Shown piece after piece: positions 1-8,565 of a DNA stretch of 64,000 nucleotides (the first letter of the stretch is position 1; each line of letters begins with the position of its first letter). The position numbers and the translations under genes were made by a program. This stretch comes from Terriglobia bacterium (GTDB taxonomy: Bacteria > Acidobacteriota > Terriglobia > Bryobacterales > Bryobacteraceae): the NCBI GenBank assembly GCA_020073145.1, contig JAIQFS010000025.1, positions 1 through 64,000 on the forward strand, given 5' to 3'. Under the pieces are notes generated by a model. That model was not told the origin of the DNA. It was given only the letters and a program-made list of their open reading frames with translations, and made no database searches.

Positions 1-322
1 GGAGTAAACGTAGCGCCACAAAGCGATTCCAATGCTCCCTGAAGATGCGATTTAATCCATCGGGCGGTCCACAACGCACGGCGATAAGTCCGCGAGACCT
101 GGTCTCGTAGCCGGGCCGCCCCGCAACGCCACAGTTCTCGACCCACCGCGCAGCCGACGTGTCTTTCAATAACGCGCGCAGCGCCTCATCCCTACTTTTG
201 CCTTTTGCCTTTTGCCCTTTGCCTTTTGATTTGTTCCCCTAGCCGACGTGTCTCCAAAACCACGCGCCGCTCACTTTTGCCCTTTTTTTCCCCTCTCTAT
301 GTGACAATTGGTCGTAGAAATC
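1..322. other. Upstream gap, no recognisable gene
   Basis: No reading frame here has a recognisable product. The plus frames hit stops early, and the longest edge-open plus frame ends near position 110 after about 35 codons. The only clear structure is the repeat listed separately. The sequence before the ileS start has a pyrimidine-rich tract (about 276-299) and no convincing Shine-Dalgarno, so the promoter of ileS could not be placed. Confidence 0.4.
152..282. repeat. Imperfect direct duplication with TTTTGCC short tandem repeats
   Basis: The 13-mer AGCCGACGTGTCT occurs at 152-164 and again at 241-253. Each copy is followed by a similar block that ends in TTTTGCC. Between the copies, 195-228 is a short tandem array of TTTTGCC-like heptamers. 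This looks like a slippage-prone intergenic microsatellite. No function is visible. Confidence 0.6.
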
Positions 323-3300
323 ATGAATAGACTGGAATCCGTGCCACCGGTGTTCGAAGCGCCGGTGCTGGAAGAGGAGATTCTTGCCTTCTGGCGCGAG
401 TCGCAGGCCTTTGAAAAACTGCGGAAACTGAGGGAAGCGCAGCCGCTCTTTCGCTTTGTCGACGGCCCCATTACCGCCAACAATCCCATGGGCGTCCACC
501 ACGCCTGGGGACGCGCGCTCAAAGACGTTTTCCTGCGCTACAAGGCCATGACCGGCCACTCGGCCAAGTACCAAAACGGCTTCGATTGCCAGGGATTGTG
601 GGTGGAAGTGGAGGTCGAGCGCTCCATCGGCTCCAACGGCAAACCCGACATCGAGCGCTTTGGCCTCGATAATTTCTCCCGCCAGTGCCGCGCGCGGGTC
701 GAGAAGTACGCCAAGGTCATCTCCGAGCAGTCCGCCCGCCTCGGCATGTGGATGGACTGGGACCACTCCTACTTCACCCACGACGATTCCAACATCACCG
801 GCATCTGGGCCTTCTTGAAGGAATGCCAGAAACGCGGCTGGCTCTACCAGAAGGGCCTGCCGATGCCCTGGTGCTGGCGCTGCGGCACCAGCCTCTCCGA
901 GCACGAGATGGCGGGCTCGCACAAAGACCTGGAGCATCTCTCGGTCTATGTCCTGGCCTCGCTGAAATCGAACCCCTCCCGCCGCCTGCTCCTCTGGACC
1001 ACCACACCGTGGACCCTCGCCGCCAACGTCGCCGCGGCCGTCAACCCGGAGCTCACCTATTTCGAAATCAGCTCCCACCACTGGAACCACACCCTCATCG
1101 TCGGCAAAGAGGCGATGGGCAAGCTCAAGGAATTTCATCCCAAAGTGGTTCGCGAATTTCCCGGCGCGGAATTGGTCGGCGAGCAGTACGAGCCCTTCTT
1201 TCCGGAACTGCCGCAGCAGAGCGACATCGAACACCGCGTGGTCCCCTGGAAAGACGTGGACGCAGTCGAAGGTTCCGGCATCGTGCACATCGCCCCGGGA
1301 TGCGGCCGCGAGGATCACGAGCTCGGTCTGGAGCTCGGCCTGCCCGCCATCTCTCCCGTGGATGGCAACGGCCACTATCTCCCCGAGTACGGCTGGCTGG
1401 CCAATAAGCACGCCGGCGATGTGGCCCAAGACATCTCGTATGCCCTCAAGGAATCGGGCAAGCTCCTCAAGGCCGAGATGTACACCCACAGCTACCCGGT
1501 CTGCTGGCGCTGCAAAACCGAGCTGATCTTCCGCCTGGTCGACGAGTGGTTCATCAGTTGTTTCGAGATCCGGCCGCTCATGCTCGCGGCCGCCCGCACC
1601 GTCACCTGGATGCCCGAATATGTCGGCAAGTCCATGGAGGACTGGCTCACCAACATGGGCGACTGGTGCATCTCCCGCAAGCGCTATTGGGGTCTGCCCT
1701 TACCGTTCTACCTGTGCCCGGACTGCAACGAGCGCACTGTGGTCGGTTCGCGCGAAGAGCTGCGCTCTTTGGCGGTGGACCCGGCCGTCGTGGATGGCCT
1801 GCCCGAGCTGCACCGCCCGTGGATCGACGAAGTCAAAATCCGCTGCCCCAAATGTTCCGCGGAACTCTCGCGCGTGGTGGAGGTGGGCGATTGCTGGCTG
1901 GACGCCGGGATCGTTCCCTTCAGCACGCTCGGCTACTTCGACAACCGCGCCGCGTGGGAACGCGCTTATCCCGCCCAGTGGGTCAGCGAGATGCGCGAGC
2001 AGGTCCGCTTGTGGTTCTACTCCATGCTCTTCATGAGCGTGACCCTGCAAGGCCGGTCTCCTTACGAAAAGGTGCTCTCGTACGAATCCGTGGTCAGCGA
2101 AGAAGGCACGCGCTTTTCCAAGACCGGATTCATGATCCAGTTCGATGACGCCGTCACCAAGGTGGGCGCCGACCCCATGCGCTACCTGTTCTGCGCGCGC
2201 CCGGTTTCGGTCAATATGCGGTTCAGCTACAAGCTGGCCGAGATGGCCGCGCGCAAGATCGCCGATTTGTGGAACATCTACACCTTCCTGGTGAACTACG
2301 CCATTATCGACCAACCGGATCTTTCGAAGCCGGTGGCGCCCGAAACGCTGCAGGTCACGGACCGCTGGCTCCTGGCCCGCACCGCGGTCATGCTGGAGGG
2401 CGTTCAGAAGAGCTACGAATCCTACGATACCCCGGCCGTCATCCGCGACGTGGAAGCCTACCTGGACGACGTTTCCAACTGGTATGTGCGGGTGAGTCGC
2501 CGCCGCTTCTGGCGCAGCGGGCACGACGACGACAAGCGCGCCGCCTACAGCACGCTGCTGGCGGCCTTGCGCTCCACCACTCTCGCGCTCGCGCCCATCA
2601 TTCCCTTCGTGTGCGAGCGGATCTGGCAGAACGCCGTGCGCGGCCTCGATCCCACGGCCGCCGAATCGGTGCATCATGCGGACTGGCCGGCCGCGCCGGC
2701 CGCGTGGCGCGACGAAGCCTTGCTGCGGCGCACCGAAGCCGTGCGCAACGTGATCCGTCTGGGACTGAAGGTGCGGGCCCAGGCTTCCACGCGCGTCCGC
2801 CAGCCGCTGCAGGCGGCGCACGTTGTTTTCTCCGGTGAGAAGCGGAAGGCCGTGGAAGAACAGAGCGCCCTGATTCAGGGCGAGCTCAACGTCAAACAAG
2901 TCCAGTTCGCCGGCGATGCGAAGGCATTCTTCCAGACCGAGCTCAAGGTGGATTGGAAAGCAGCCAATGCCCATTTTCGCCGCGACTCCGCCAGCTTCCG
3001 CGCCGCATTCGACGCGCTCGACCAGGCCTCGCGAGAAAGGCTGGCCGCGCAGGCCGCGGCTGGAGGCGAGGTGCAAGTCTCCGGTTTCGATCAGCCGGCC
3101 CCGGCCGGCTTATTTAAGATGGAGCGCGCGCCCGACCCGCGCTGGGGCGTGGCCGAAGAAGGCGATGTGCTAGTCGCGCTCGATCTGGCGTTATCCGAAC
3201 CGCTCCAGCGCGAAGGCATGGTGCGCGACCTGGTCCGCAATCTCCAGGTTCTGCGCAAAGATACCGGCCTGTCCGTGAGCCAGCGCATTGAGTTGGGGCT

Positions 3301-3466
3301 GGTCACCGAAAGCAAGCCGATGCAAGATGCCATCTCCGAGCATCGCGACTACATCATGGATGAGTTGCTGGCGGTGAAACTCGAGTTGGCTTCCCTGGAG
3401 GGCGCGAGAGCGCACCTGGAGGTGACGGTGGAAGGGCATAGCGTGCGTGCTACCATGCGGTGGTAG
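323..3466 (+). CDS. ileS: Isoleucyl-tRNA synthetase with altered HIGH motif
   Basis: Cytoplasmic class I enzyme that charges tRNA-Ile with isoleucine. The ATG at 323 is preferred because the family N-terminus aligns from there; a TTG at 308 in the same frame would add five residues. Product about 1,047 aa. The first signature lies in NPMGVHHAWGR, so the usual HxGH is GVHH (residues 57-60). The second signature, normally KMSKS, reads RFSKT (597-601). Cysteine pairs suitable for zinc are seen in CWRCG, CWRCKTE, CPDC and CPKC. The C-terminal anticodon-binding region is present and the length is that of the long IleRS2-type enzymes. In known IleRS2 proteins a GxHH swap goes with very strong mupirocin resistance; that phenotype is inferred here, not shown. 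It stands alone and is followed 41 bases later by cytochrome c. Confidence 0.96.
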   Translation: MNRLESVPPVFEAPVLEEEILAFWRESQAFEKLRKLREAQPLFRFVDGPITANNPMGVHHAWGRALKDVFLRYKAMTGHSAKYQNGFDCQGLWVEVEVERSIGSNGKPDIERFGLDNFSRQCRARVEKYAKVISEQSARLGMWMDWDHSYFTHDDSNITGIWAFLKECQKRGWLYQKGLPMPWCWRCGTSLSEHEMAGSHKDLEHLSVYVLASLKSNPSRRLLLWTTTPWTLAANVAAAVNPELTYFEISSHHWNHTLIVGKEAMGKLKEFHPKVVREFPGAELVGEQYEPFFPELPQQSDIEHRVVPWKDVDAVEGSGIVHIAPGCGREDHELGLELGLPAISPVDGNGHYLPEYGWLANKHAGDVAQDISYALKESGKLLKAEMYTHSYPVCWRCKTELIFRLVDEWFISCFEIRPLMLAAARTVTWMPEYVGKSMEDWLTNMGDWCISRKRYWGLPLPFYLCPDCNERTVVGSREELRSLAVDPAVVDGLPELHRPWIDEVKIRCPKCSAELSRVVEVGDCWLDAGIVPFSTLGYFDNRAAWERAYPAQWVSEMREQVRLWFYSMLFMSVTLQGRSPYEKVLSYESVVSEEGTRFSKTGFMIQFDDAVTKVGADPMRYLFCARPVSVNMRFSYKLAEMAARKIADLWNIYTFLVNYAIIDQPDLSKPVAPETLQVTDRWLLARTAVMLEGVQKSYESYDTPAVIRDVEAYLDDVSNWYVRVSRRRFWRSGHDDDKRAAYSTLLAALRSTTLALAPIIPFVCERIWQNAVRGLDPTAAESVHHADWPAAPAAWRDEALLRRTEAVRNVIRLGLKVRAQASTRVRQPLQAAHVVFSGEKRKAVEEQSALIQGELNVKQVQFAGDAKAFFQTELKVDWKAANAHFRRDSASFRAAFDALDQASRERLAAQAAAGGEVQVSGFDQPAPAGLFKMERAPDPRWGVAEEGDVLVALDLALSEPLQREGMVRDLVRNLQVLRKDTGLSVSQRIELGLVTESKPMQDAISEHRDYIMDELLAVKLELASLEGARAHLEVTVEGHSVRATMRW

Positions 3467-3507
3467 AGAGTATTGTCGATATTAATATTCTTTAAGGAGC
3501 CTGTCGT

Positions 3508-3825
3508 ATGAAGACGATCGTCATCGGAACGCTTTCATTGATTGTGACCGTGGGCCTGGCCTACGGAAGTGCGGCGGAAGGCAAAGGGCTGTATGGCACC
3601 AAGTGCGCGGCCTGCCATGGCGCCAATGGCGAGGGCAAAGCGGCCATCGGCAAGGCCTTCGGGGTCACCATGGCGCCGCTGGGCTCCAAGGAAGTGCAGA
3701 GTATGTCCGACGCCGACATCAAGAAGGTGATCCTCTCCGGCAAAGGCAAAATGAAACCCGTGGCCGGCGTCACCGAGAAGCAGGCCGACGACATCGCCGC
3801 CTTCGTCAAGACGCTCAAAGAATAG
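3508..3825 (+). CDS. Small secreted mono-heme cytochrome c
   Basis: Periplasmic electron carrier of 105 aa. An N-terminal signal peptide (about residues 1-22, ending near YGSAAEG) precedes the heme-binding CAACH motif. The sequence KMKPV in the C-terminal third offers the likely axial Met ligand. This is the class I cytochrome c (cytochrome c6/cbb3-like) layout. The ATG at 3508 has AAGGAG about 8-9 bases upstream. A perfect hairpin just after the gene acts as a terminator, so it appears to be monocistronic. Its redox partner cannot be named from the context. Confidence 0.9.
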   Translation: MKTIVIGTLSLIVTVGLAYGSAAEGKGLYGTKCAACHGANGEGKAAIGKAFGVTMAPLGSKEVQSMSDADIKKVILSGKGKMKPVAGVTEKQADDIAAFVKTLKE

Positions 3826-3837
3826 CGGTTCCTCGTG

Positions 3838-3865
3838 GGGCAGGCGATGCGCCTGCCCGTTCCTT
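3838..3865 (+). terminator. Intrinsic terminator after cytochrome c
   Basis: Perfect 9-bp stem GGGCAGGCG / CGCCTGCCC (3838-3846 and 3850-3858) with a 3-base loop, followed by a T-rich tract. It separates the cytochrome gene from the next gene. Confidence 0.75.
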
Positions 3866-3908
3866 ATTTCCTTGAACTTTCGCCCGTCGTCTTTCGTACC
3901 CTAACTCC

Positions 3909-4781
3909 ATGAGGATCATTCTGCTCACTCTGTTGGGTGCGGGCATAGTTCTGGCGCAGACTCCCGCGGACCTGAAATTCGAAGTGGCCTCCATCCATCC
4001 TTCCCAACCCACGCCGGACCGGGTGGATCTCGGGTACCATATCGATGGCGCGCAAGTCCGGATTGTTTCCGTGCCGATGCGCGATTACATCGCGCGTGCC
4101 TATCGCCTGAAGCCGTATCAGGTCACCGGGCCGGACTGGATCACCTCCGAGCGGTTCGACCTGAACGCCAAGATTCCGGAGGGTAGCAGCCCGGACCACA
4201 TCGCGGAGATGCTGCAATCGCTGCTCGCGGAGCGGTTTCAGATAAAGGTGCATCACGACCAGAAAGAACTGCCGGTGTACGCGTTGATCGTGGGCAAGCC
4301 GCCGCTGAAGATACAGGAGTCCAAAGCAGATCCGCCTGCCCCGGATGCTCCCGCCCCGGCGAAAGGCGCCGTGAACGTGGCCGCCCAAGGCAGTGCCGCC
4401 GGCGTCTCGGTGAATCTCGGCAACGGCTCCTACTACACCTTCGCGAATAACAAGCTCGAGGTCCACAAGTTCAGCATGGACATGCTGGCGCGGCAGCTCG
4501 AGCGCTACACGGACCGTCCGATTGTCGACATCACGGGTCTGACCGGCGTCTACGATCTCTCGGTCACGGTGACCCAGGAGGATGCACAGGTCATGATGAT
4601 CCGCGCCGCCGTGAATGCCGGCATGACGTTGGCGCCGCAAGTCATCCAGTACATGGACAACGGTTCGATTGCTTCCTTGCTCGACGGCTTCCAGCAACTC
4701 GGTTTGAAGCTGGACACCCGCAAGATGCCCATGGATCTGCTGGTGGTGGATCGGTTGTCGAAGACGCCGTCAGAGAACTGA
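3909..4781 (+). CDS. TIGR03435 family soil-associated secreted protein
   Basis: Protein of 290 aa with a signal peptide (residues 1-17, cleavage near VLAQ). It continues with the family opening 'KFEVASIHP' and the conserved middle 'YQVTGPDWITSERFDL', followed by a segment about lowering to a small set and 'LLAERFQIKVHHDQKELPVYAL'. It ends in the family signature 'DRPIVDITGLTGVYDL' and a final 'PMDLLVVDRL'. The family is expanded in Acidobacteria and has no established biochemical role; it is probably exported. A second, divergent member is at 53.4-54.4 kb on the other strand. Poorly conserved alanine/proline-rich linker at about residues 140-160. Confidence 0.88.
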   Translation: MRIILLTLLGAGIVLAQTPADLKFEVASIHPSQPTPDRVDLGYHIDGAQVRIVSVPMRDYIARAYRLKPYQVTGPDWITSERFDLNAKIPEGSSPDHIAEMLQSLLAERFQIKVHHDQKELPVYALIVGKPPLKIQESKADPPAPDAPAPAKGAVNVAAQGSAAGVSVNLGNGSYYTFANNKLEVHKFSMDMLARQLERYTDRPIVDITGLTGVYDLSVTVTQEDAQVMMIRAAVNAGMTLAPQVIQYMDNGSIASLLDGFQQLGLKLDTRKMPMDLLVVDRLSKTPSEN

Positions 4782-4844
4782 GAGGCCGCGCACCGGTCTG
4801 CCTACGACAGTTCCGCGATCGAAGGGTTCTGTCTCGCCAGGGTT

Positions 4845-5846
4845 CTAGTGGTCGCGCTCCGTCACTAGTTCGGTGACAGTCAGCAAAGCGCGCTGATAGG
4901 GCGAGTCGGGAAAGCTGCTGATGATGCGGCGGGCTGTGTCGGTAAAGGCCTGGGCCCGGTCTTTCACGCGGCCGATGCCCCGGTATTTTTCCAAAAACGC
5001 CAGGATCCGCGAAAACGGAACTTCGTCGTAATCGCGCCGGCGCAGGATGGTCTCCACCAGCTGCCGCTCTTCGCCCGAGGCTCGTTCCAGCGCGTAGACC
5101 ACCGGCAGCGTGACTTTGCCTTCACGAAGATCGCCGCCCACTGGTTTGCCCAGCGTCTTTTCGCGGGCCGTGAAATCCAGAACGTCATCCACCAACTGGA
5201 ATGCCATCCCCAGGTTCCAGGCATATTCGGCGAGCTGTTCCTGCGCGTGCGTGTCCGCGCCCCCGGCCAACGCGCCGAGCTTGGCGCACACCGAAAACAG
5301 GCAGGCTGTCTTGCGGTCCACCAGTTCCATGCAGTCGGCTTCGGTGACGTCGATGCGGCCGATCCGTTCCAGTTGCAGCAGCTCGCCATCGACCATCATT
5401 TGCGTCAAGCCGATCAGCAGATCGAGAATTTGAAAATTGCGCTCCCGCAGGGCAATCTGGAAGGCCTGCATGTACAGCCAGTCGCCCGCCAGGACGCACG
5501 TGTGGTTGCCCCACGTGACGTTGGTCGAAGGGCGGCCGCGGCGGGTCTCGGCGGCGTCGATCACGTCGTCATGCACCAGAGTGGCCGCGTGAATCATCTC
5601 AACCACCGCGCCCAGTTGAATGGCGCACGGCCCGGCGCTGCCGGCCAGCTTGGCGGAGAGCAGGAGCAGGGAAGGCCGCAGGCGCTTGCCGCCGGCCGAT
5701 TGCAGGTATTGCCCGATCGCGGTCACGGCATCGACCGAAGCCACTGATTCCAGCGTGATCTTCTTTTCCACCTGATCCATCTCGTCCTGGATCAAGTCGA
5801 AGATCTCGCGCGCCGTGAGGGCCTGCCCCAGCTTTCCTAAACTCAT
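4845..5846 (-). CDS. Trans-polyprenyl diphosphate synthase (IspB-like)
   Basis: Condenses isopentenyl diphosphate onto an allylic primer to make the long isoprenoid chain of quinones. The 333-aa length is standard for octa/hepta/nonaprenyl synthases. Both aspartate-rich motifs are seen: HDDVID (D93, D94, D97) and LVDDVLD (D220, D221, D224). A GGKRLRP segment (about 52-58) is the usual diphosphate-binding element. The exact chain length cannot be read from the sequence. It is the last gene of the minus-strand operon headed by uppS, so the group combines undecaprenyl and quinone-chain synthesis. Confidence 0.92.
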   Translation of the reverse strand: MSLGKLGQALTAREIFDLIQDEMDQVEKKITLESVASVDAVTAIGQYLQSAGGKRLRPSLLLLSAKLAGSAGPCAIQLGAVVEMIHAATLVHDDVIDAAETRRGRPSTNVTWGNHTCVLAGDWLYMQAFQIALRERNFQILDLLIGLTQMMVDGELLQLERIGRIDVTEADCMELVDRKTACLFSVCAKLGALAGGADTHAQEQLAEYAWNLGMAFQLVDDVLDFTAREKTLGKPVGGDLREGKVTLPVVYALERASGEERQLVETILRRRDYDEVPFSRILAFLEKYRGIGRVKDRAQAFTDTARRIISSFPDSPYQRALLTVTELVTERDH

Positions 5847-5860
5847 GGAAGTTAACCAGT

Positions 5861-6646
5861 TTACCCGTTATCGGCCTCATCCTGCAAACACAAGCGCCGG
5901 AAGTTGCGGGTCGTTTGCTCCGCGATGCGCTCCGGCGGCACGCCGCGAACCTCGGCCAGGCGCCGCACGGTCTCCACCAGGAAGGCTGGTTCATTGCGTT
6001 TTCCGCGCATCGGGACCGGCGCCAGATACGGACAATCCGTCTCCACCAGCAGGCGCTCCTCAGGCGTGATGCGCGCGGCCTGCCGGACTTCCTCGGCCTT
6101 CGGGAAGGTCAGCACGCCGCCAAAGGCCAGGTGAAATCCGAGGTCGAGCGCCTGACCCGCCTGCTGCTCGTTCCCCGTGAAGCAGTGCATGACGCCGCCG
6201 CCGTTCCAGCGCGCTCTGAGAATCGCCAGGGTATCGTCCCAGGCCTCGCGTGTGTGGATCACCACCGGCCGGCCAGCTTCCGCCGCGATGGTGAGCTGCC
6301 GTTCGAAGACCGCGCGCTGCACCTCCCGGGGCGAGAAGTCGTAGTGGTAGTCGAGGCCGATCTCGCCGATGGCTTTCACTCTCGGGCGGCGCGCCAGCTC
6401 CTGCAGCCGGACGAACGTATCCTCCGACGCCTTGGAGGCGTCGTGCGGATGCACCCCCACCGTGGCGACGATGAACGGATACTGATCCGCCAGGCGGAGC
6501 GCGGCCTCCAGATCCGGCGGGCCCGAGCCGGTTCCGATGGCCATCAGGGTCCCGACTCCGGCGGCGCGGGCGCGCTCGATGGCGGCCTCGCGGTCTTCGT
6601 CAAACTGGCGGTCGTCCAGGTGGCAGTGGGAATCGACCAGCCTCAC
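5861..6646 (-). CDS. tatD: TatD family metal-dependent hydrolase/DNase
   Basis: Predicted TIM-barrel metallohydrolase of 261 aa. Metal-binding features are visible: the DSHCHLDD opening, GVHPHDA, GEIGLDYHY with the bridging Glu, VIHTREA, HCFTG and the late ETDCPYLAP. TatD enzymes act as 3'-5' exonucleases in DNA repair, and possibly in tRNA quality control, which fits its position next to metG. The GTG at 6646 is chosen because it overlaps the metG stop (GTGA) and gives the family N-terminus at once. This metG-tatD adjacency is common in bacteria. Confidence 0.92.
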   Translation of the reverse strand: MRLVDSHCHLDDRQFDEDREAAIERARAAGVGTLMAIGTGSGPPDLEAALRLADQYPFIVATVGVHPHDASKASEDTFVRLQELARRPRVKAIGEIGLDYHYDFSPREVQRAVFERQLTIAAEAGRPVVIHTREAWDDTLAILRARWNGGGVMHCFTGNEQQAGQALDLGFHLAFGGVLTFPKAEEVRQAARITPEERLLVETDCPYLAPVPMRGKRNEPAFLVETVRRLAEVRGVPPERIAEQTTRNFRRLCLQDEADNG

Positions 6647-8565
6647 TTGAGGCGCGCTCCTACCGGGATATCTTCCAGGAACGCAGCCAGGACCGGCTTG
6701 CCGCCTTCTACGGAGGCCGCGACGATCATCCCGTTGGAGATGAGGCCGCGCATTTTTCGCGGTTGCAGGTTGGCCACGATCACCACCTTGCGGTTGAGAA
6801 GCTGTTCCGGCTTGTACGCCTCGGCGATGCCCGCGACGATGGTTCGCGGCTCGGGCTCGCCGATGTCCACCTTCAAATGCAGCAGCTTGTCCGCGCCCTT
6901 GACCGGCTCGGCGGAAAGCACCAGGCCGACCCGGAGATCCACCTTGACGAAGTCGTCGATGGCAATTTTGGGCGACTCCGGCGCCGCTTCCGCCGCCGGC
7001 GCTTCGGTCTTGCCGAGAATCGCGTTCTGTTCGGCGGTGACGACCACCTCCAGCTCCCGCATCTTGTCGATCGCCGGTTTCAACTCGAGGCGCGGAAAGA
7101 CCGCGGACACCTCGCCGATCTTTTGGCCGTGCGCCAGTTGCCCCCACGACAGGTTGGCGAAACGCACCGATTCGATGGGTTCCTTTATGCCGAGTTGCGC
7201 CCAGATCTTCGGCGTCGACTGCGGCATTACGGGGTAGAGCAGGGCAGTAGCGATGCGTAGCGCTTCGGCGGCCGTGTAGAGCGTCACATCGAGCTGCGAT
7301 TGAGCCTCGGGCTGCTTGGCCAGCTTCCACGGAGCCTGTCTCACGATGTAACTGTCCACTCGTGAGATCAGAAACCAAATCCGCTCCAGGCCCTTAGAAA
7401 ATTCAAAAGTGTCGAAGTATATTTTAACGTTGTGAATAATGTTGTCGGCCAGGGCGCCGATCTCCGAATTCGAACCCTCGGGGATGGTGCCGCCGCGATA
7501 CTGATGGATCATCGCCAGGGTCCGGCTGGCGAGGTTGCCGAGTCCGTTGGCGAGGTCGGAGTTGTATCGGTTGACCAGCGCGTCGTAGCTGAAGTTGCCG
7601 TCCTGCCCGAAGACCACCTCGCGGAGCAGAAAATAACGCAAGGCATCGGCGCCCATCACCTGGCGGATGGGCTCGGCGCGGACCATGTTCCCCCGGGACT
7701 TGCTGATCTTATCGTTCTCGATGAGCAGCCAGCCGTGGGCGAAGATGCGCTTGGGCAGTTCCAGGCCCGCGGCCCACAGGAATGCCGGCCAGTAGATGGC
7801 GTGGAAGCGGACAATCTCTTTGCCGATTAGATGCAGATCGGCCGGCCACAAGCCTTTGCCCTCCACCGCGCTCATGTACGTGGTCAGGGCGTCGAACCAT
7901 ACGTAGAAGACGTGCGGCTCCTCTCCGACTACCGGGATGCCCCATTTGATGTTGGTGCGGGTGATGGACAGATCGGTCAATCCGCCCTTGACGAACGCGA
8001 TCGCTTCATTGCGGCGGGAGTCGGGTTGGATGAACTCGGGATGTTCCTCGTAGAGCTTCAGCAGCTTCTCTTGAAATGCCGAAAGCTTGAAGAAGAAATT
8101 CTCCTCGGTGACGGTCTCGGTGGGGCGGCCGCAATCGGGACAGGGGTCGCCTGGCTTGGCCTCGTTGACGTAGAGATTGTCGTAGATGCAGTATTGGCCG
8201 CTATACGAGGCTTTGTAGATGTAGCCGTTCTTGCGGCAGCGGTCGAACAGGTCCTGCACGACGCGCGCATGTTGCGGGCTGGTGGTGCGCTGAAAGTAGT
8301 CGATATCGAGGTCGAGCAGCTTCCACTGCTTCTCGAAAACGGCGGCGATGACGTCGCAGTGCTCCTTGGGTGTCTTCCCATTCCGCTGGGCGGCCCGCTC
8401 CACGTTGACGCCATGCTCGTCGGAGCCGGTGGTCAACACCACGGGCTCGTAGCCCTGCATGCGCTTGAAGCGCTTGATCAGGTCGGTCACGATGGTGGTG
8501 TACGCATGCCCGATATGCGGCGCGGCATTCACGTAGTAGATGGGAGTAGTGAGGTAGTATTTCAT
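6643..8565 (-). CDS. metG: Methionyl-tRNA synthetase with C-terminal tRNA-binding domain
   Basis: Charges initiator and elongator tRNA-Met. Class I signatures HIGH (17-20) and KISKS (286-290) are intact. The zinc knuckle includes C126 and CPDC (142-145), a compact single-knob form. Residues from about 530 to 640 form the OB-fold dimerisation/tRNA-binding domain (VDLRVGLVL onward, ending NGMIVAA). Length 640 aa is typical of this domain arrangement. The ATG overlaps the larC stop (ATGA) and the stop overlaps the tatD start, so the three are translationally coupled. Confidence 0.96.
   Translation of the reverse strand: MKYYLTTPIYYVNAAPHIGHAYTTIVTDLIKRFKRMQGYEPVVLTTGSDEHGVNVERAAQRNGKTPKEHCDVIAAVFEKQWKLLDLDIDYFQRTTSPQHARVVQDLFDRCRKNGYIYKASYSGQYCIYDNLYVNEAKPGDPCPDCGRPTETVTEENFFFKLSAFQEKLLKLYEEHPEFIQPDSRRNEAIAFVKGGLTDLSITRTNIKWGIPVVGEEPHVFYVWFDALTTYMSAVEGKGLWPADLHLIGKEIVRFHAIYWPAFLWAAGLELPKRIFAHGWLLIENDKISKSRGNMVRAEPIRQVMGADALRYFLLREVVFGQDGNFSYDALVNRYNSDLANGLGNLASRTLAMIHQYRGGTIPEGSNSEIGALADNIIHNVKIYFDTFEFSKGLERIWFLISRVDSYIVRQAPWKLAKQPEAQSQLDVTLYTAAEALRIATALLYPVMPQSTPKIWAQLGIKEPIESVRFANLSWGQLAHGQKIGEVSAVFPRLELKPAIDKMRELEVVVTAEQNAILGKTEAPAAEAAPESPKIAIDDFVKVDLRVGLVLSAEPVKGADKLLHLKVDIGEPEPRTIVAGIAEAYKPEQLLNRKVVIVANLQPRKMRGLISNGMIVAASVEGGKPVLAAFLEDIPVGARLK

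Noticed and set aside
239-1489. Long minus-strand open frame opposite ileS
   Set aside because: It lies entirely within the well-supported ileS gene and upstream of it, with no protein-like motif; typical GC-rich shadow frame.
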